Positions 17,157 to 26,179 of a DNA stretch of 64,000 nt are shown one piece after another; the stretch's first letter is position 1; each line of letters opens with the position of its first letter. The notes beneath the pieces were generated by a model that was not told the origin of the DNA, searched no databases, and saw only the letters and a program-made list of their open reading frames with translations. The DNA comes from Chryseobacterium indologenes. Lineage in GTDB: Bacteria; Bacteroidota; Bacteroidia; Flavobacteriales; Weeksellaceae. The stretch covers positions 62,001 to 126,000 of the forward strand of contig NZ_LJOD01000008.1 in assembly GCF_001295265.1 (NCBI RefSeq), given 5' to 3'. A program made the translations under genes and the position numbers.

Positions 17157-17286
17157 ATGCAAAATTTATTTTTTTAAAGGTCATACGGAATCGCTACTTT
17201 ATCTGATTGTTTAAACAGCGGGCGATTTCATGCTTACATTTTTGATTGCCCAAAATTAAGAAATCCTGTTTTTTTCGGCAACATTT

Positions 17287-18435
17287 TTATACTGATTTTA
17301 AAATAATTTTACCTTTTTTGGATTGTGTAAAAATAAGATAGGCTTCTCCCCCGTCTTTTATTCCGTATTTCTTTTTGATCTCTTCCGGTTTCAACGGGTA
17401 GTTTTTCGAAATAATATTAAATTGCTCTTTTTTCTTAATGCTCTTAGATTCAACTATTTTCATCTCTAATATCCTCCCGGGAAAGTTATTTTCTCTTTTA
17501 TCTGAGGTATAAAGATGGGTGTTGTGATGAAGCTTGTTTAATCCAAAACGTTGGGAAATCAGATTGAATGTTCCGGCTTTTAAAATAGAATTATTGGGAA
17601 TATATATGAATCTTTCCGGTTCACCGTATATAGTTTCCGCCTTATCTTCCTCTCCAAACCTGAATATAAATGCAGGTTCGCTGCTTTCCAGATTAACACA
17701 GGTGCAGATAACTTCTTCATGAAGCTGTCTGGAAAGGAAAATAACCACTTCCTTAACGTCATTCTTTACGGCTATGATTTCTATCCTGAAAATAGCGGGA
17801 AGTACCGAAACCAGGTATTTAAGATCAATTAGCGGGGAAAGCTTTATGACCACCTGGTCTGAAGATGCCATAAGCCTGTCCTGAATTTCAAGAATATCAG
17901 GTGACAGATCCTCCAGAAGAAATACTTTGTTTTTACTTCCGTCTCTTCTTGCCGGATCCAGGTAAATAACATCAAAATGCTCTTTATCAGAGCTTAAAAA
18001 GTCCTCAAGCTTCTGGTTGACAAACACAGCTTTCCGCTTCAGGATATTCCAGTTATGTTCTACAGTTTCTAAGAGTCCGGCATTTTGTTCTACCAGTGTA
18101 ACGTCTTCAAAATTCTGTGAAAGGTAATAGGCATCAATCCCGAAACCGCTTGTCAGGTCTGCAAACTTTTTTCCTTTTAACATTTCTGATTTATAGGCAG
18201 CCGTTTTTTCTGATGATGACTGCTCCAGGTTAAGCTGAGGCGGAAAAACAATACCTTCCCTTAACAGAAACGGAAATTTCTTTTCGGCAACCTGTTTTCC
18301 CTTGATCTGCTGTACAATTTCCTGTATAGAGACATCAGGAAACGGAGATTTTTTCAGCAGCAGCGAGGGTAAATCCTTAGCGAGACCGGCATTGATATAA
18401 TCCTGAATTTCAGGTTTTAAAATATGTTTATTCAA
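17287..18435 (-). CDS. Class I SAM methyltransferase with THUMP-like C-terminal domain
   Basis: 382 residues. Residues about 85-180 hold a Rossmann methyltransferase fold: FADLTSGFGIDAYYLSQ (SAM loop), VTLVEQNAGL (acidic end of strand 2), and DVIYLDPARRD, an N/DPPY-like motif. The C-terminal third is a THUMP-like domain. RNA modification is the likely role, from the domain pairing; the target is unknown. It follows DinB with 8 bases between and mutA before that, so the three form one transcription unit. Confidence 0.8.
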   Translation of the reverse strand: MNKHILKPEIQDYINAGLAKDLPSLLLKKSPFPDVSIQEIVQQIKGKQVAEKKFPFLLREGIVFPPQLNLEQSSSEKTAAYKSEMLKGKKFADLTSGFGIDAYYLSQNFEDVTLVEQNAGLLETVEHNWNILKRKAVFVNQKLEDFLSSDKEHFDVIYLDPARRDGSKNKVFLLEDLSPDILEIQDRLMASSDQVVIKLSPLIDLKYLVSVLPAIFRIEIIAVKNDVKEVVIFLSRQLHEEVICTCVNLESSEPAFIFRFGEEDKAETIYGEPERFIYIPNNSILKAGTFNLISQRFGLNKLHHNTHLYTSDKRENNFPGRILEMKIVESKSIKKKEQFNIISKNYPLKPEEIKKKYGIKDGGEAYLIFTQSKKGKIILKSV

Positions 18436-18443
18436 TCCTTGAA

Positions 18444-18887
18444 TTATCTTTTATAAAAGATGTAATCTGTTAATAACGGAGAAATTCCGTTTTGTTTTAA
18501 TAATGTGTTGATCTGCCCCCTGTGATAAGTGGAATGATTCACAGCATGAAACAGCATTTCAAAAACACTGTTTTCAAATACAGTCCCTTTTGAATTTTGA
18601 TATTGTATCTTTTTTTCGAAATCTGTATTCCTGATAATCTCCATACTTTTTTGGAAATTTTCATAATTGATTTCATCAAGGGATTCAAGGGGGTTGATCT
18701 GCCAGACTTCAAACGTTTTTTCACCTGCTATTCTGGCGTTCCAGATCTGTTGAGCATTTAAAGTATGATTAATAAGACTGATTATTTTTTCATCCACCTT
18801 AGTCTTATTTTCAGAAATTACTTTTATCATTTCACGATTAAAATGATAGGTGTACTCAAACAAATCAGCCAGCTTTTCTTTCATCAT
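18444..18887 (-). CDS. DinB-family protein
   Basis: 147 residues, four-helix DinB fold. HTLNAQQIWNARI supplies the first metal His and HAVNHSTYHRGQI supplies the other two, so the metal triad is present. Members include thiol-dependent transferases and stress proteins of unknown substrate. Its ATG overlaps the mutA stop (ATGA), indicating translational coupling. Confidence 0.85.
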   Translation of the reverse strand: MMKEKLADLFEYTYHFNREMIKVISENKTKVDEKIISLINHTLNAQQIWNARIAGEKTFEVWQINPLESLDEINYENFQKSMEIIRNTDFEKKIQYQNSKGTVFENSVFEMLFHAVNHSTYHRGQINTLLKQNGISPLLTDYIFYKR

Positions 18888-20041
18888 TCAAACATTTCAG
18901 CCCAACGTACGGGTTTTATTTCATTTTCGCTGTAAAGTTGCTCAACCGGCTTTTTAACGTCTAATTTAGGATATAAATTCACCCCGATCAGCTTTATTTT
19001 TCCTTCTTCCACCCATTTCTGCTCTTCAACAGCATGGTTATAGATCTTTTTCTGTATGACTCCCTGCTTTAAAAGTTCCAGATAACCGCCGGCCTCTTCT
19101 ATTTCTACAAACAGCTGCCATGATTGTTCTGCAATCTGGCGGGTGATATCTTCAACGTAATAGCTTCCGTTTGCTGCATCTTCAAATACATTGATGATAC
19201 TTTCGTAAGCCAGAACGATCTGCTGTTTGAAAGAGATCTCTTCTGAGTTTTCTGTTCTTTTTTCTACCAGATAATTGTTGCTGAAAACCGCATCAGCACC
19301 GCCAATCATGGCAGAAGCAAGCTCTAATGTTGAACGGATCAGATTATTTTCATTATCGGTAACAGCTTTATTTCTCAGGGAAGTTTCGGCAAAGATGTAA
19401 GGAATTTCATCCAGCCCGTATTCTTTGGAAAACTGATTGAAAATGATTTTAAAAGCTCTCAGTTTAGCCATTTCAAAGAAATAGTTTCCACCAACAGCAA
19501 TTCTGAAGATCAATTGGTTTAAGATTTCAGGGCCATATGCTTCGGTAAGCTCTTTTGTCTGAGCCAGCGCTATTCCCAACTGCTGGTAAATAGCTGCACC
19601 TGCATTCTGATGAAGGGAAATATCAATACAGATATTTCTTTTGAAATTCTTTGCTAAAAGCTCTTTAGTCAGCTGATCATTTATAACAGCCTGTTTTTCA
19701 TCAATAACACTGATCAGCGAGAAATACTGATCTTCTTCTTTTGGACTGATATGCCCTGCAAGATCTTTATTATTGACAAACAGAGCTTTCTGTTCAAGAT
19801 TTTCTACATTATGCTCCAGAATAAATGCAAATACATCTTCTTCCAGACTTTCATGATAGGTAGCCACCAAATGGGTATTTTCTTCTACTCTCGGCAGGTT
19901 GGCCAATGGTTTCTGAACTTCACTGTAAAACGGTTTTACTTCAATTCCTTCCAGGTTTTCCTTTTTTAAAATTGAATAAATATCTTCTGTTTTAAGCTGT
20001 TTTTTAACTAAATTTTCCCAGTTTGGAAGTGTTTCTGACAT
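18884..20041 (-). CDS. mutA: Methylmalonyl-CoA mutase small (beta) subunit
   Basis: 385 residues, related to the TIM-barrel half of methylmalonyl-CoA mutase but without the C-terminal B12 domain: DISLHQNAGAAIYQQLGIALA, FRIAVGGNYFFEMAKLRAFK, FAETSLRNKAVTDNENNLIRSTLE and SMIGGADAV (some quoted in part) are the conserved blocks. It is the non-catalytic partner of MutB in the heterodimer that interconverts succinyl-CoA and methylmalonyl-CoA. MutB is usually adjacent but is absent here: downstream come DinB and a methyltransferase. Confidence 0.88.
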   Translation of the reverse strand: MSETLPNWENLVKKQLKTEDIYSILKKENLEGIEVKPFYSEVQKPLANLPRVEENTHLVATYHESLEEDVFAFILEHNVENLEQKALFVNNKDLAGHISPKEEDQYFSLISVIDEKQAVINDQLTKELLAKNFKRNICIDISLHQNAGAAIYQQLGIALAQTKELTEAYGPEILNQLIFRIAVGGNYFFEMAKLRAFKIIFNQFSKEYGLDEIPYIFAETSLRNKAVTDNENNLIRSTLELASAMIGGADAVFSNNYLVEKRTENSEEISFKQQIVLAYESIINVFEDAANGSYYVEDITRQIAEQSWQLFVEIEEAGGYLELLKQGVIQKKIYNHAVEEQKWVEEGKIKLIGVNLYPKLDVKKPVEQLYSENEIKPVRWAEMFE

Positions 20042-20057
20042 TGGAGATGGATTATTT

Positions 20058-20124
20058 GTGAATGGTCAATAGTGAATTAACTTCGAGGTCATTATTTTTC
20101 CTGCACGAATAGCCCACTATTGAC
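20058..20124. repeat. Intergenic repeat element, copy B
   Basis: Fills the gap between the FtsB-like gene and mutA. Perfect 10-bp inverted ends GTCAATAGTG (20065-20074) and CACTATTGAC (20115-20124). The left arm GTGAATGGTCAATAGTGAAT is related to the right arm of copy A at 10814-10903 in the opposite orientation. Confidence 0.6.
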
Positions 20125-20141
20125 GTTTCATTCAAATTATA

Positions 20142-20498
20142 TTATTTTTTCGCAATATTACTGCTGTCTACAACCAGAATAAAGATTTCTTCATCCGGCT
20201 TTTTCATGAAATAATTTTCTCTTGCGTATTTTTCTTTTTCCGATTTATTGTTCATCAGCTTTTTATAAAAGGAATCATTTTTTTCATATTCCTTTTTATA
20301 ATATTCCAGCTGATCTTCATATCGGCTGATTTCGCCGTTCAGTTCATTGATTACGAGAAAAGAGGTTTTATCAAAGAAAATCATCCACACCAGAAACAGG
20401 CAAATGGTAATGGTATATTTATTCAGAACATATTTCTGAATAAGCTTGAGTGTTTCAGACTTCGGCTGGATGTCTTTAATAAGTTTGTTTTCTTTCAT
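20142..20498 (-). CDS. FtsB/DivIC-family septum formation initiator
   Basis: 118 residues: short cytoplasmic N terminus, one transmembrane helix (about 30-47, TITICLFLVWMIFF), then a coiled coil (INELNGEISRYEDQLEYYKKEY in part) and a short periplasmic end with YARENYFMKKPDEEIF. This is the bitopic FtsB/DivIC plan of the divisome. It begins one base after the uridine kinase stop, so it is co-transcribed with udk. Confidence 0.85.
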   Translation of the reverse strand: MKENKLIKDIQPKSETLKLIQKYVLNKYTITICLFLVWMIFFDKTSFLVINELNGEISRYEDQLEYYKKEYEKNDSFYKKLMNNKSEKEKYARENYFMKKPDEEIFILVVDSSNIAKK

Positions 20499-20499
20499 T

Positions 20500-21114
20500 T
20501 TAATGTTTTCTCAACGAATTTTTAATAACAGTAGTTAAAAAATCAATCGCTACGGAATTCTGTTTCATGTTCGGAATGATAAGATCGGCTTCATTCTTTG
20601 ATGGTTCTATAAATTCCTGATGCATTGGTTTTAAAGTAGTCTGATAACGGTGAAGAACTTCGTTTAAGTCTCTTCCTCTTTCCTGTGTATCTCTTCTGAT
20701 TCTTCTGATCAGCCTTTCATCTGAGTCGGCATGAACAAATACTTTCAGATCAAATTCCTTTAAAAGTTCTTTGTTGGTAAGAACCAGAATTCCTTCTACC
20801 ACCAATACATTTTTAGGTTCTACAGTGACATGATCTCCTGTTCTCGAATGCGTAACAAAGCTGTATATCGGCTGTTCAATAGGCTCGTTATTTTTTAAAG
20901 CTTTTACGTGTTTCAACATCAGTTCAAAATCTATAGACTTGGGGTGGTCATAATTTAACGCCTCCCGTTCCGTCAGGGTAAGATTTGGGTTATCATGATA
21001 ATAATTATCCTGTGAAAGGATGTTCATTCCTTCAATATCAAGCTGCTGGAGTATCTTGTCAACAACTGTAGTTTTGCCGGAGCCTGTACCTCCTGCAATT
21101 CCTATTACAAGCAT
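20500..21114 (-). CDS. udk: Uridine kinase
   Basis: 204 residues, standard length. P-loop GGTGSGKT at residues 8-15, then QDNYYHDNPNLT, NYDHPKSIDFELM and a C-terminal RRIRRDTQERGRDL arginine-rich lid. It phosphorylates uridine and cytidine with ATP or GTP in pyrimidine salvage, and so pairs functionally with the nucleoside symporter at 8712-10094, though not in one operon. Confidence 0.95.
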   Translation of the reverse strand: MLVIGIAGGTGSGKTTVVDKILQQLDIEGMNILSQDNYYHDNPNLTLTEREALNYDHPKSIDFELMLKHVKALKNNEPIEQPIYSFVTHSRTGDHVTVEPKNVLVVEGILVLTNKELLKEFDLKVFVHADSDERLIRRIRRDTQERGRDLNEVLHRYQTTLKPMHQEFIEPSKNEADLIIPNMKQNSVAIDFLTTVIKNSLRKH

Positions 21115-21140
21115 TCTTTTTTGTTTCTTTATAGTTTGTA

Positions 21141-21148
21141 CAAATATA
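21141..21148 (-). promoter_or_regulatory. Candidate -7 box for udk-ftsB unit
   Basis: TATATTTG on the minus strand, 26 bases upstream of the udk ATG. Confidence 0.5.
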
Positions 21149-21261
21149 CTATTTTAGATAAAAATATGACAGCACAGACCAATAAATTGAACAATTAAGG
21201 GAACAAAGATATTCTGAGATGAGAAGATGGAACCGTTTTGCCGGTAACTCCTGTTATTTCA

Positions 21262-21292
21262 AATAAAAAATCCGATGCTGAACACCGGATTT
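21262..21292 (-). terminator. Terminator of the T9SS metallopeptidase
   Basis: Stem AAATCCGATG / CACCGGATTT (21268-21277 with 21283-21292, one mismatch) and a T run on the minus strand, 16 bases past the stop at 21309. Confidence 0.7.
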
Positions 21293-21308
21293 AAAAGACT
21301 TTTAATAT

Positions 21309-23153
21309 TTATTTTTTGATAAATTTCGTGGATATTTCCAATTCTTTTATGGTTAAGATGTAATTGCCTGTCTGAAGAGCTGAGACATTAATCTGGCTTC
21401 TTCCGTTTCCTACTGTGGCATCCATTACCTTTCTGCCTTCCATATTGTAGATTTCTGCTTTTTGCTCTTTATTTCCTTTTAAGGATACATTTAATATATC
21501 AGAAACCGGGTTAGGATAAACGGAAATCTGCTGCTCCTTAGCAATTTCTTTTGTGCTGAGCTGGCAGGTATAGGCAGGAAGTGTATACCCTGCAGCCGTA
21601 AATTCCTGGGTTATTACGGTAATATCATTACAGGTAAACCCAAACTGACCTACCATATCTATTGCGGCCTGTCTTACAGCAATTGCTGCATTCTGCTGGT
21701 TAGTCGTTGAAGTGGTTAAATCAAGCCCTTCCAGAAATGCCCTGTCTGTTTTTTCTTTTCCAATTCTGTCATAGATTCTCATCAGAGCCGATGCCCAGAT
21801 CTGACCTCTGGTATGGATAGCTCCGGAGCCCGGATATAGAACAGTATAATTGGTAATTCTGCCGGGCCAAAATTCATTATGACCATCCCAATTAAACATC
21901 CAATTATACTGAGGTGCAGATGAAGGCCATTGATTCAGGCTTCTGCTATAGGACTGTGCCCAATAATCACCACTTCCTTCACTTAAACCATCAGAATTTG
22001 AGACACCTCCGGAAAGCCAGTGGTGAATTCCGTGCCCTAGTTCATGCAATACAACGTCGGCATCTTCTGCATCATCTACCTCGCCCTGCCCAAACTCTAA
22101 GGTTCCGGCAGTAGTATACTGTGAATTATCTGCTCCGCTCAGTGCATGAGGATCATAAATAACCGCTCCTCCGTTGGTCGTCGGTCTGCAGACAATTCCT
22201 AATGTTTCATTGATATACCTTAAGCTTTTATCTATGTGCCAGAAAGCATTCACCGCTTCAAATCCCAGCTCGCTTCTGTTGAACAAAAACTGGTTGGTAG
22301 CCTGTGTAAACAAACCTGTATTAGGTGCGCTGATATTTCTTATCTCAACATAAGCATTTTTCAGTTTGTAAACATTATTGGCAAATTCTATATCTGATAA
22401 GGTCACCAGGCTTCTGGCATTATCCAGGCTGGCATTGGTGGCGTCATTACCGTCTACATAATTACCACCATATGTTGATCCTGTCTTTGACAGCGGATCC
22501 GGATCAAATACATAACCAGATCCTGAGGCTTTAAAGCTGACTGTTTTATTCAGCTTTTTTTCCTTCTTTTTTGGAGATCCGGAAGTTTCATCTTCATGCC
22601 TGTGATATACTGCAATATTTTTAACGCTGATGATCTCTCCTGTTTTGGCATCAACTATGGTTTCCCAGCTTCCGGGATTGTCATAGGAGTTAATAACAGC
22701 TCTGTAAACAAGTTTTGTATTTCCGTCATCTGTAATATAGACCAATAACTTATTCTCCTGATATGTGATCTCTCCTTTTGATTTAGAAGCTTTGTAAGCT
22801 TTATTAAAGGCATCAGATGCAGAAACAGCAGGAACCGTATCTATTTCTTTCAGATTCTTTTTGAAACTTTCTGTACCGGTATAGCTTATTTTACCTTCTT
22901 TATTGAAATGGATCAGAATTTCCGACTGAAAAACCGGTACATCTTTAATGAATTGCTGAAACCGCAGGGTTTCTCCAGTGTGCCCTTTACGTACGGAATT
23001 TAAAGTAAGTTTACTGAAATTCTGAATTCCTAAATTTCTTGAGTTTTCTTTAATCCAGTTGTTTGCAGGTATTTCAAAAGATGATTCCTGAGCCATTAAT
23101 GTAGTGCAGCACAGAACACTGCCTAACACCAGTGAGGTAATTTTTAATTTCAT
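21309..23153 (-). CDS. T9SS-secreted zinc metallopeptidase (M4/M36-like)
   Basis: 614 residues: signal peptide (cleavage after LMAQ), an FTP/PepSY-type propeptide (about 25-175), catalytic domain and a type A sorting domain (about 540-614, ISVYPNPVSDILNV ... ISTKFIKK). Zinc motif HELGH is at 370-374 with the third ligand E392 in SEGSGD, the fungalysin-like arrangement. H231-type catalytic His of M4 is not obvious. Predicted extracellular protease after propeptide removal. The exact MEROPS family is uncertain. Confidence 0.85.
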   Translation of the reverse strand: MKLKITSLVLGSVLCCTTLMAQESSFEIPANNWIKENSRNLGIQNFSKLTLNSVRKGHTGETLRFQQFIKDVPVFQSEILIHFNKEGKISYTGTESFKKNLKEIDTVPAVSASDAFNKAYKASKSKGEITYQENKLLVYITDDGNTKLVYRAVINSYDNPGSWETIVDAKTGEIISVKNIAVYHRHEDETSGSPKKKEKKLNKTVSFKASGSGYVFDPDPLSKTGSTYGGNYVDGNDATNASLDNARSLVTLSDIEFANNVYKLKNAYVEIRNISAPNTGLFTQATNQFLFNRSELGFEAVNAFWHIDKSLRYINETLGIVCRPTTNGGAVIYDPHALSGADNSQYTTAGTLEFGQGEVDDAEDADVVLHELGHGIHHWLSGGVSNSDGLSEGSGDYWAQSYSRSLNQWPSSAPQYNWMFNWDGHNEFWPGRITNYTVLYPGSGAIHTRGQIWASALMRIYDRIGKEKTDRAFLEGLDLTTSTTNQQNAAIAVRQAAIDMVGQFGFTCNDITVITQEFTAAGYTLPAYTCQLSTKEIAKEQQISVYPNPVSDILNVSLKGNKEQKAEIYNMEGRKVMDATVGNGRSQINVSALQTGNYILTIKELEISTKFIKK

Positions 23154-23270
23154 ATATTGTTTTTTTGCAATTGTTAAATAAAAATAATAATAATTAATGA
23201 ATTTTAAGCTTTTTTAACACATAAAACTTAAAAACAAATATAAAATTTCGATAAATCACTTTTTTATATA

Positions 23271-23306
23271 AAAAAAACCGTTTCATATTTTATAAAACGG
23301 CTTTTT
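23271..23306 (-). terminator. Terminator of the clpS unit
   Basis: Stem CCGTTT / AAACGG (23278-23283 with 23295-23300) extended by A/T pairs, T run on the minus strand, touching the clpS stop at 23309. Confidence 0.7.
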
Positions 23307-23308
23307 TA

Positions 23309-23614
23309 TTATACAATTTCGCTTGTTAATTCCCTTGAAAGTAATTTTTCATGCATAGGCTTCAAAAGATCCATTGAGCCTGTTTTTACAGTGCATTTAC
23401 CTTTGTAATGCACCAGAATGGTACACTGTTCAGCCTGTTCTAAGGTATGCTTGCATATTTCGATCAGACAATCAATCACATAATCGAAAGTATGAATATC
23501 ATCATTATGCAATACAAGCTTATAAACTTCATCTGTATCATCCAAAACAAGCACTTCTTCTTCATACTGCCGTTTTGGGTCTTCATAATCTTTTATATTG
23601 TTATAAAAAATCAT
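23309..23614 (-). CDS. clpS: ClpS adaptor of the Clp protease
   Basis: 101 residues. YKLVLHNDDIHTFDYVID is the N-degron pocket motif of ClpS, and the C-terminal half (HYKGKCTVKTG, KLLSRELTSEIV) fits the family. It delivers substrates with bulky N-terminal residues to ClpA/ClpC. The start is 11 bases after the CNNM transporter stop, so the two are in one unit. Confidence 0.92.
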   Translation of the reverse strand: MIFYNNIKDYEDPKRQYEEEVLVLDDTDEVYKLVLHNDDIHTFDYVIDCLIEICKHTLEQAEQCTILVHYKGKCTVKTGSMDLLKPMHEKLLSRELTSEIV

Positions 23615-23625
23615 CTTTAATTATT

Positions 23626-24984
23626 TTAAACTTCTCCTATTTTATCGGCCAGATCGTTGATCATATTTGGCCCTTCATATACTAATTCTACAAGCTCTAC
23701 GCTTTTATTATTCATTTTCAGAATCTTGAAATGATAATTATCCAGATCAAACTCCTGGTTTTCCTCCGGAATATCTTCCAATTCATGAAGAATAAATCCT
23801 GCTAATGAATTATACTCACTATCTTCGGATAAAGGAAGTTTTTTAGGCAGATATTCATTGATTTCATCCAATGGCTGGGTTGCCTGCACCCAATAAATAT
23901 TATCTCCGATCTTATCTACCAGTTTATCTTCATCATCTTCCTCATCCTGTATTTCTCCTACCAGCTCTTCCAGAATATCTTCCAGGGTGATAATTCCTTC
24001 TGTTCCTCCGAATTCATCAATCACAATGGCAAGATGCTGCTTTTTCTGCTGGAAAATCTTTAAGAGGTCTGAAATCTTTTTGCTTCCTACTACGAAAAAT
24101 GCATCACGCATCAGCTCTTTAAGGTCTTCATGATTCAGATCTCCCTTTCTTTTAACAAATTCCCTGATAATCTCTTTGGTATAGAAAATACCAATCACAT
24201 TGTCTATGGAATCAAGATATACAGGGATACGGGAATATCCGCTGTCCATAATCTTATTGATGATCTCGTTGATATCTTCTTCAAAATCAATAGAAGTTAT
24301 ATTCTGTCTCGGAACCATAATCTGCTTGGCAGAATGATCCGTAAAATCGAATGCATTTTTGATGATCTCGTAGTTCTCTTCTTCAATTTCTCCGCTGTCT
24401 GCACTCTGTTTTACCAACAGCTGAAGCTCTTCTGTAGAGTGAATTTCCTGTTCTGAAGCCGGGTGAATTTTAACGAGTCTCAGGAACCCATTCGACATGG
24501 AATTCATCAGCCAGATAAACGGTTTAAAGATTGTATAGAAAACTCTCAAAGGCACCGCCGTTGCCATTGTAGTAGCTTCTGATTTCCTGATTGCAATTGA
24601 TTTTGGAATAAGTTCACCAAAAACGATATGCATAATTGTGATCAATACGAAGCTGATGATGAGAGAAACTGAGGTAACAGAGGCCTGGCTCATTTCTATA
24701 TTCAGGGAATGAAAAATGTTTTCAACAATATGGTGAAGTGCACTTTCTCCTACCCATCCCAGTGCCAGGGAAGCCAATGTAATTCCAAGCTGTGTTGCAG
24801 ACAGGTATTCATCTAAATGTTTGATGATGTGCTCCGCCTGCTTGGCCATAGAGTTTCCTTCTGCGGCTTTTAACTGAATTTGTGAGTAACGAACTTTAAC
24901 AATTGAAAATTCTGCGGCTACGAAAAAGCCATTGAGTAATACAAGAAATAAGGCTAGCAAAAGCCTGACTATGTCCGAGTCCAT
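23626..24984 (-). CDS. CNNM/HlyC-type transporter (hemolysin-like)
   Basis: 452 residues in the normal order: DUF21/CNNM membrane domain (about 1-190, four helices), a CBS pair (about 210-340, with ITSIDFEEDINEI and HLAIVIDEFGGTEGIITLEDILEELVGEI in part) and a C-terminal CorC/HlyC domain (about 360-440). Relatives influence Mg2+ or Co2+ efflux; the hemolysin name is historical. Its upstream promoter box and short gap to clpS suggest a two-gene unit. Confidence 0.9.
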   Translation of the reverse strand: MDSDIVRLLLALFLVLLNGFFVAAEFSIVKVRYSQIQLKAAEGNSMAKQAEHIIKHLDEYLSATQLGITLASLALGWVGESALHHIVENIFHSLNIEMSQASVTSVSLIISFVLITIMHIVFGELIPKSIAIRKSEATTMATAVPLRVFYTIFKPFIWLMNSMSNGFLRLVKIHPASEQEIHSTEELQLLVKQSADSGEIEEENYEIIKNAFDFTDHSAKQIMVPRQNITSIDFEEDINEIINKIMDSGYSRIPVYLDSIDNVIGIFYTKEIIREFVKRKGDLNHEDLKELMRDAFFVVGSKKISDLLKIFQQKKQHLAIVIDEFGGTEGIITLEDILEELVGEIQDEEDDEDKLVDKIGDNIYWVQATQPLDEINEYLPKKLPLSEDSEYNSLAGFILHELEDIPEENQEFDLDNYHFKILKMNNKSVELVELVYEGPNMINDLADKIGEV

Positions 24985-25011
24985 TTAGAAATTGTGTAAT
25001 TTTTATTTTTA

Positions 25012-25019
25012 CAAAGATA
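25012..25019 (-). promoter_or_regulatory. Candidate -7 box for CNNM-clpS unit
   Basis: TATCTTTG on the minus strand, 27 bases upstream of the ATG at 24984. Confidence 0.45.
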
Positions 25020-25051
25020 TGGAAAATATAAATAACTAGAGGTTTTAATTT

Positions 25052-25085
25052 AGGAAAGGGGGAATGGAAGTTGGAAGAGGAGATA
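25052..25085. repeat. GGAAG-type intergenic repeat, copy 1
   Basis: Purine-rich tract containing ATGGAAGTTGGAAGAGGAGA (25064-25083). Related purine tracts occur at 30708-30833. It lies between the atpG terminator and the CNNM promoter. Confidence 0.4.
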
Positions 25086-25186
25086 AAATAAAGTCGGAAA
25101 AAGCAAAAGAACGTTGCTATTTTACCATGATATACGATCAATATTTTCTAAAAAACACCGGGAATTAATCCTTTTTATTTTGCCAT

Positions 25187-25213
25187 AAAAAAAGCACCGA
25201 CCATGTCGATGCT
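25187..25213 (-). terminator. Terminator of the atp operon
   Basis: Stem AGCACCGAC / GTCGATGCT (25193-25201 with 25205-25213, one mismatch), T run on the minus strand, 23 bases past the atpG stop. It closes the operon after atpG, so atpD and atpC are not part of this unit. Confidence 0.75.
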
Positions 25214-25235
25214 ATATATACTGTTAAGGTATTTC

Positions 25236-26105
25236 TTATGAATTTTTCAGGGCTTCTGCTCCGGAAACGATCTCTAAGATTTCGTTGGTAATGGCAGCCT
25301 GTCTTGCTTTGTTGTAGAAGATCACAAGATCATTCTTTAAAGCCTGAGCGTTGTCTGTCGCTTTGTGCATGGCTGTCATTCTTGCTCCGTGCTCTGATGC
25401 TACTGAATCCAGAACTGCTTTGAAAACCTGAGTTTTAATTGATTTAGGAATCAAATGATCAAGAATCTCAGCTCTGTTCGGTTCAAAGATATAATCTGTT
25501 TCTACCGGAGCCTGTGATGCATCTGCTTCGGGCATTGAGATCGGAAGAAGCTGTTCAGTCATTACTTCCTGAGTGGCAGCATTAACAAATTTATTATAGA
25601 TCAGATAAACCTCGTCAAATTTACCTTCTTTAAAGCTGCCCATTACGCCTTCTGTAACATGAGCAACTGTATCAAAGTTTAAATTATCGAAAACGGCACT
25701 TTCATTAGCATATACTTTACGGTTTTTTCTTACCGCATCAAATGCTTTTTTACCGATTGTAAGAACTTCAACTTCGTATTGAGATTTATTCTGAAACTGG
25801 CTGTTAAGTTCTTTTACAATAGATGAGTTGAAAGCTCCTGCAAGACCTCTGTTTGAAGTAACAGCGATGAAAAGAACTCTCTTCACTTCTCTTTTTTGAG
25901 CATAAACAGAAACCTGATCAGGATCAGAGCTAGAATTTACATTCTGGATGATTTCCTGTAGTTTTTCAGAATAAGGTCTTAACATTACGATTGCATCCTG
26001 TGCTTTTTTAAGTTTCGCTGCGGAAACCATTTTCATAGCACGTGTAATCTGCATCGTAGATGAAATTGACGTAATTCTGCCTCGTATTTCTTTTAAGTTT
26101 GCCAT
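25236..26105 (-). CDS. atpG: ATP synthase F1 gamma subunit
   Basis: 289 residues. The long N-terminal helix (RITSISSTMQITRAMKMVSAAKL in part) and the C-terminal helix (MHKATDNAQALKNDLVIFYNKARQ in part, ending in ITNEILEIVSGAEAL) form the rotating coiled coil. Last gene of the cluster. Confidence 0.96.
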   Translation of the reverse strand: MANLKEIRGRITSISSTMQITRAMKMVSAAKLKKAQDAIVMLRPYSEKLQEIIQNVNSSSDPDQVSVYAQKREVKRVLFIAVTSNRGLAGAFNSSIVKELNSQFQNKSQYEVEVLTIGKKAFDAVRKNRKVYANESAVFDNLNFDTVAHVTEGVMGSFKEGKFDEVYLIYNKFVNAATQEVMTEQLLPISMPEADASQAPVETDYIFEPNRAEILDHLIPKSIKTQVFKAVLDSVASEHGARMTAMHKATDNAQALKNDLVIFYNKARQAAITNEILEIVSGAEALKNS

Positions 26106-26179
26106 TAATTTGGGTTCAAAGTTTATGGTCTGAAGTTTAAGGTTTAAAACGCTGTTTCAAACCTTAAACATTGAGATTT

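Noticed and set aside
24896..25141. Minus-strand frame of 81 residues overlapping the CNNM gene start and the intergenic region
   Set aside because: It is in another frame over the real gene, has no family resemblance, and covers the promoter box.
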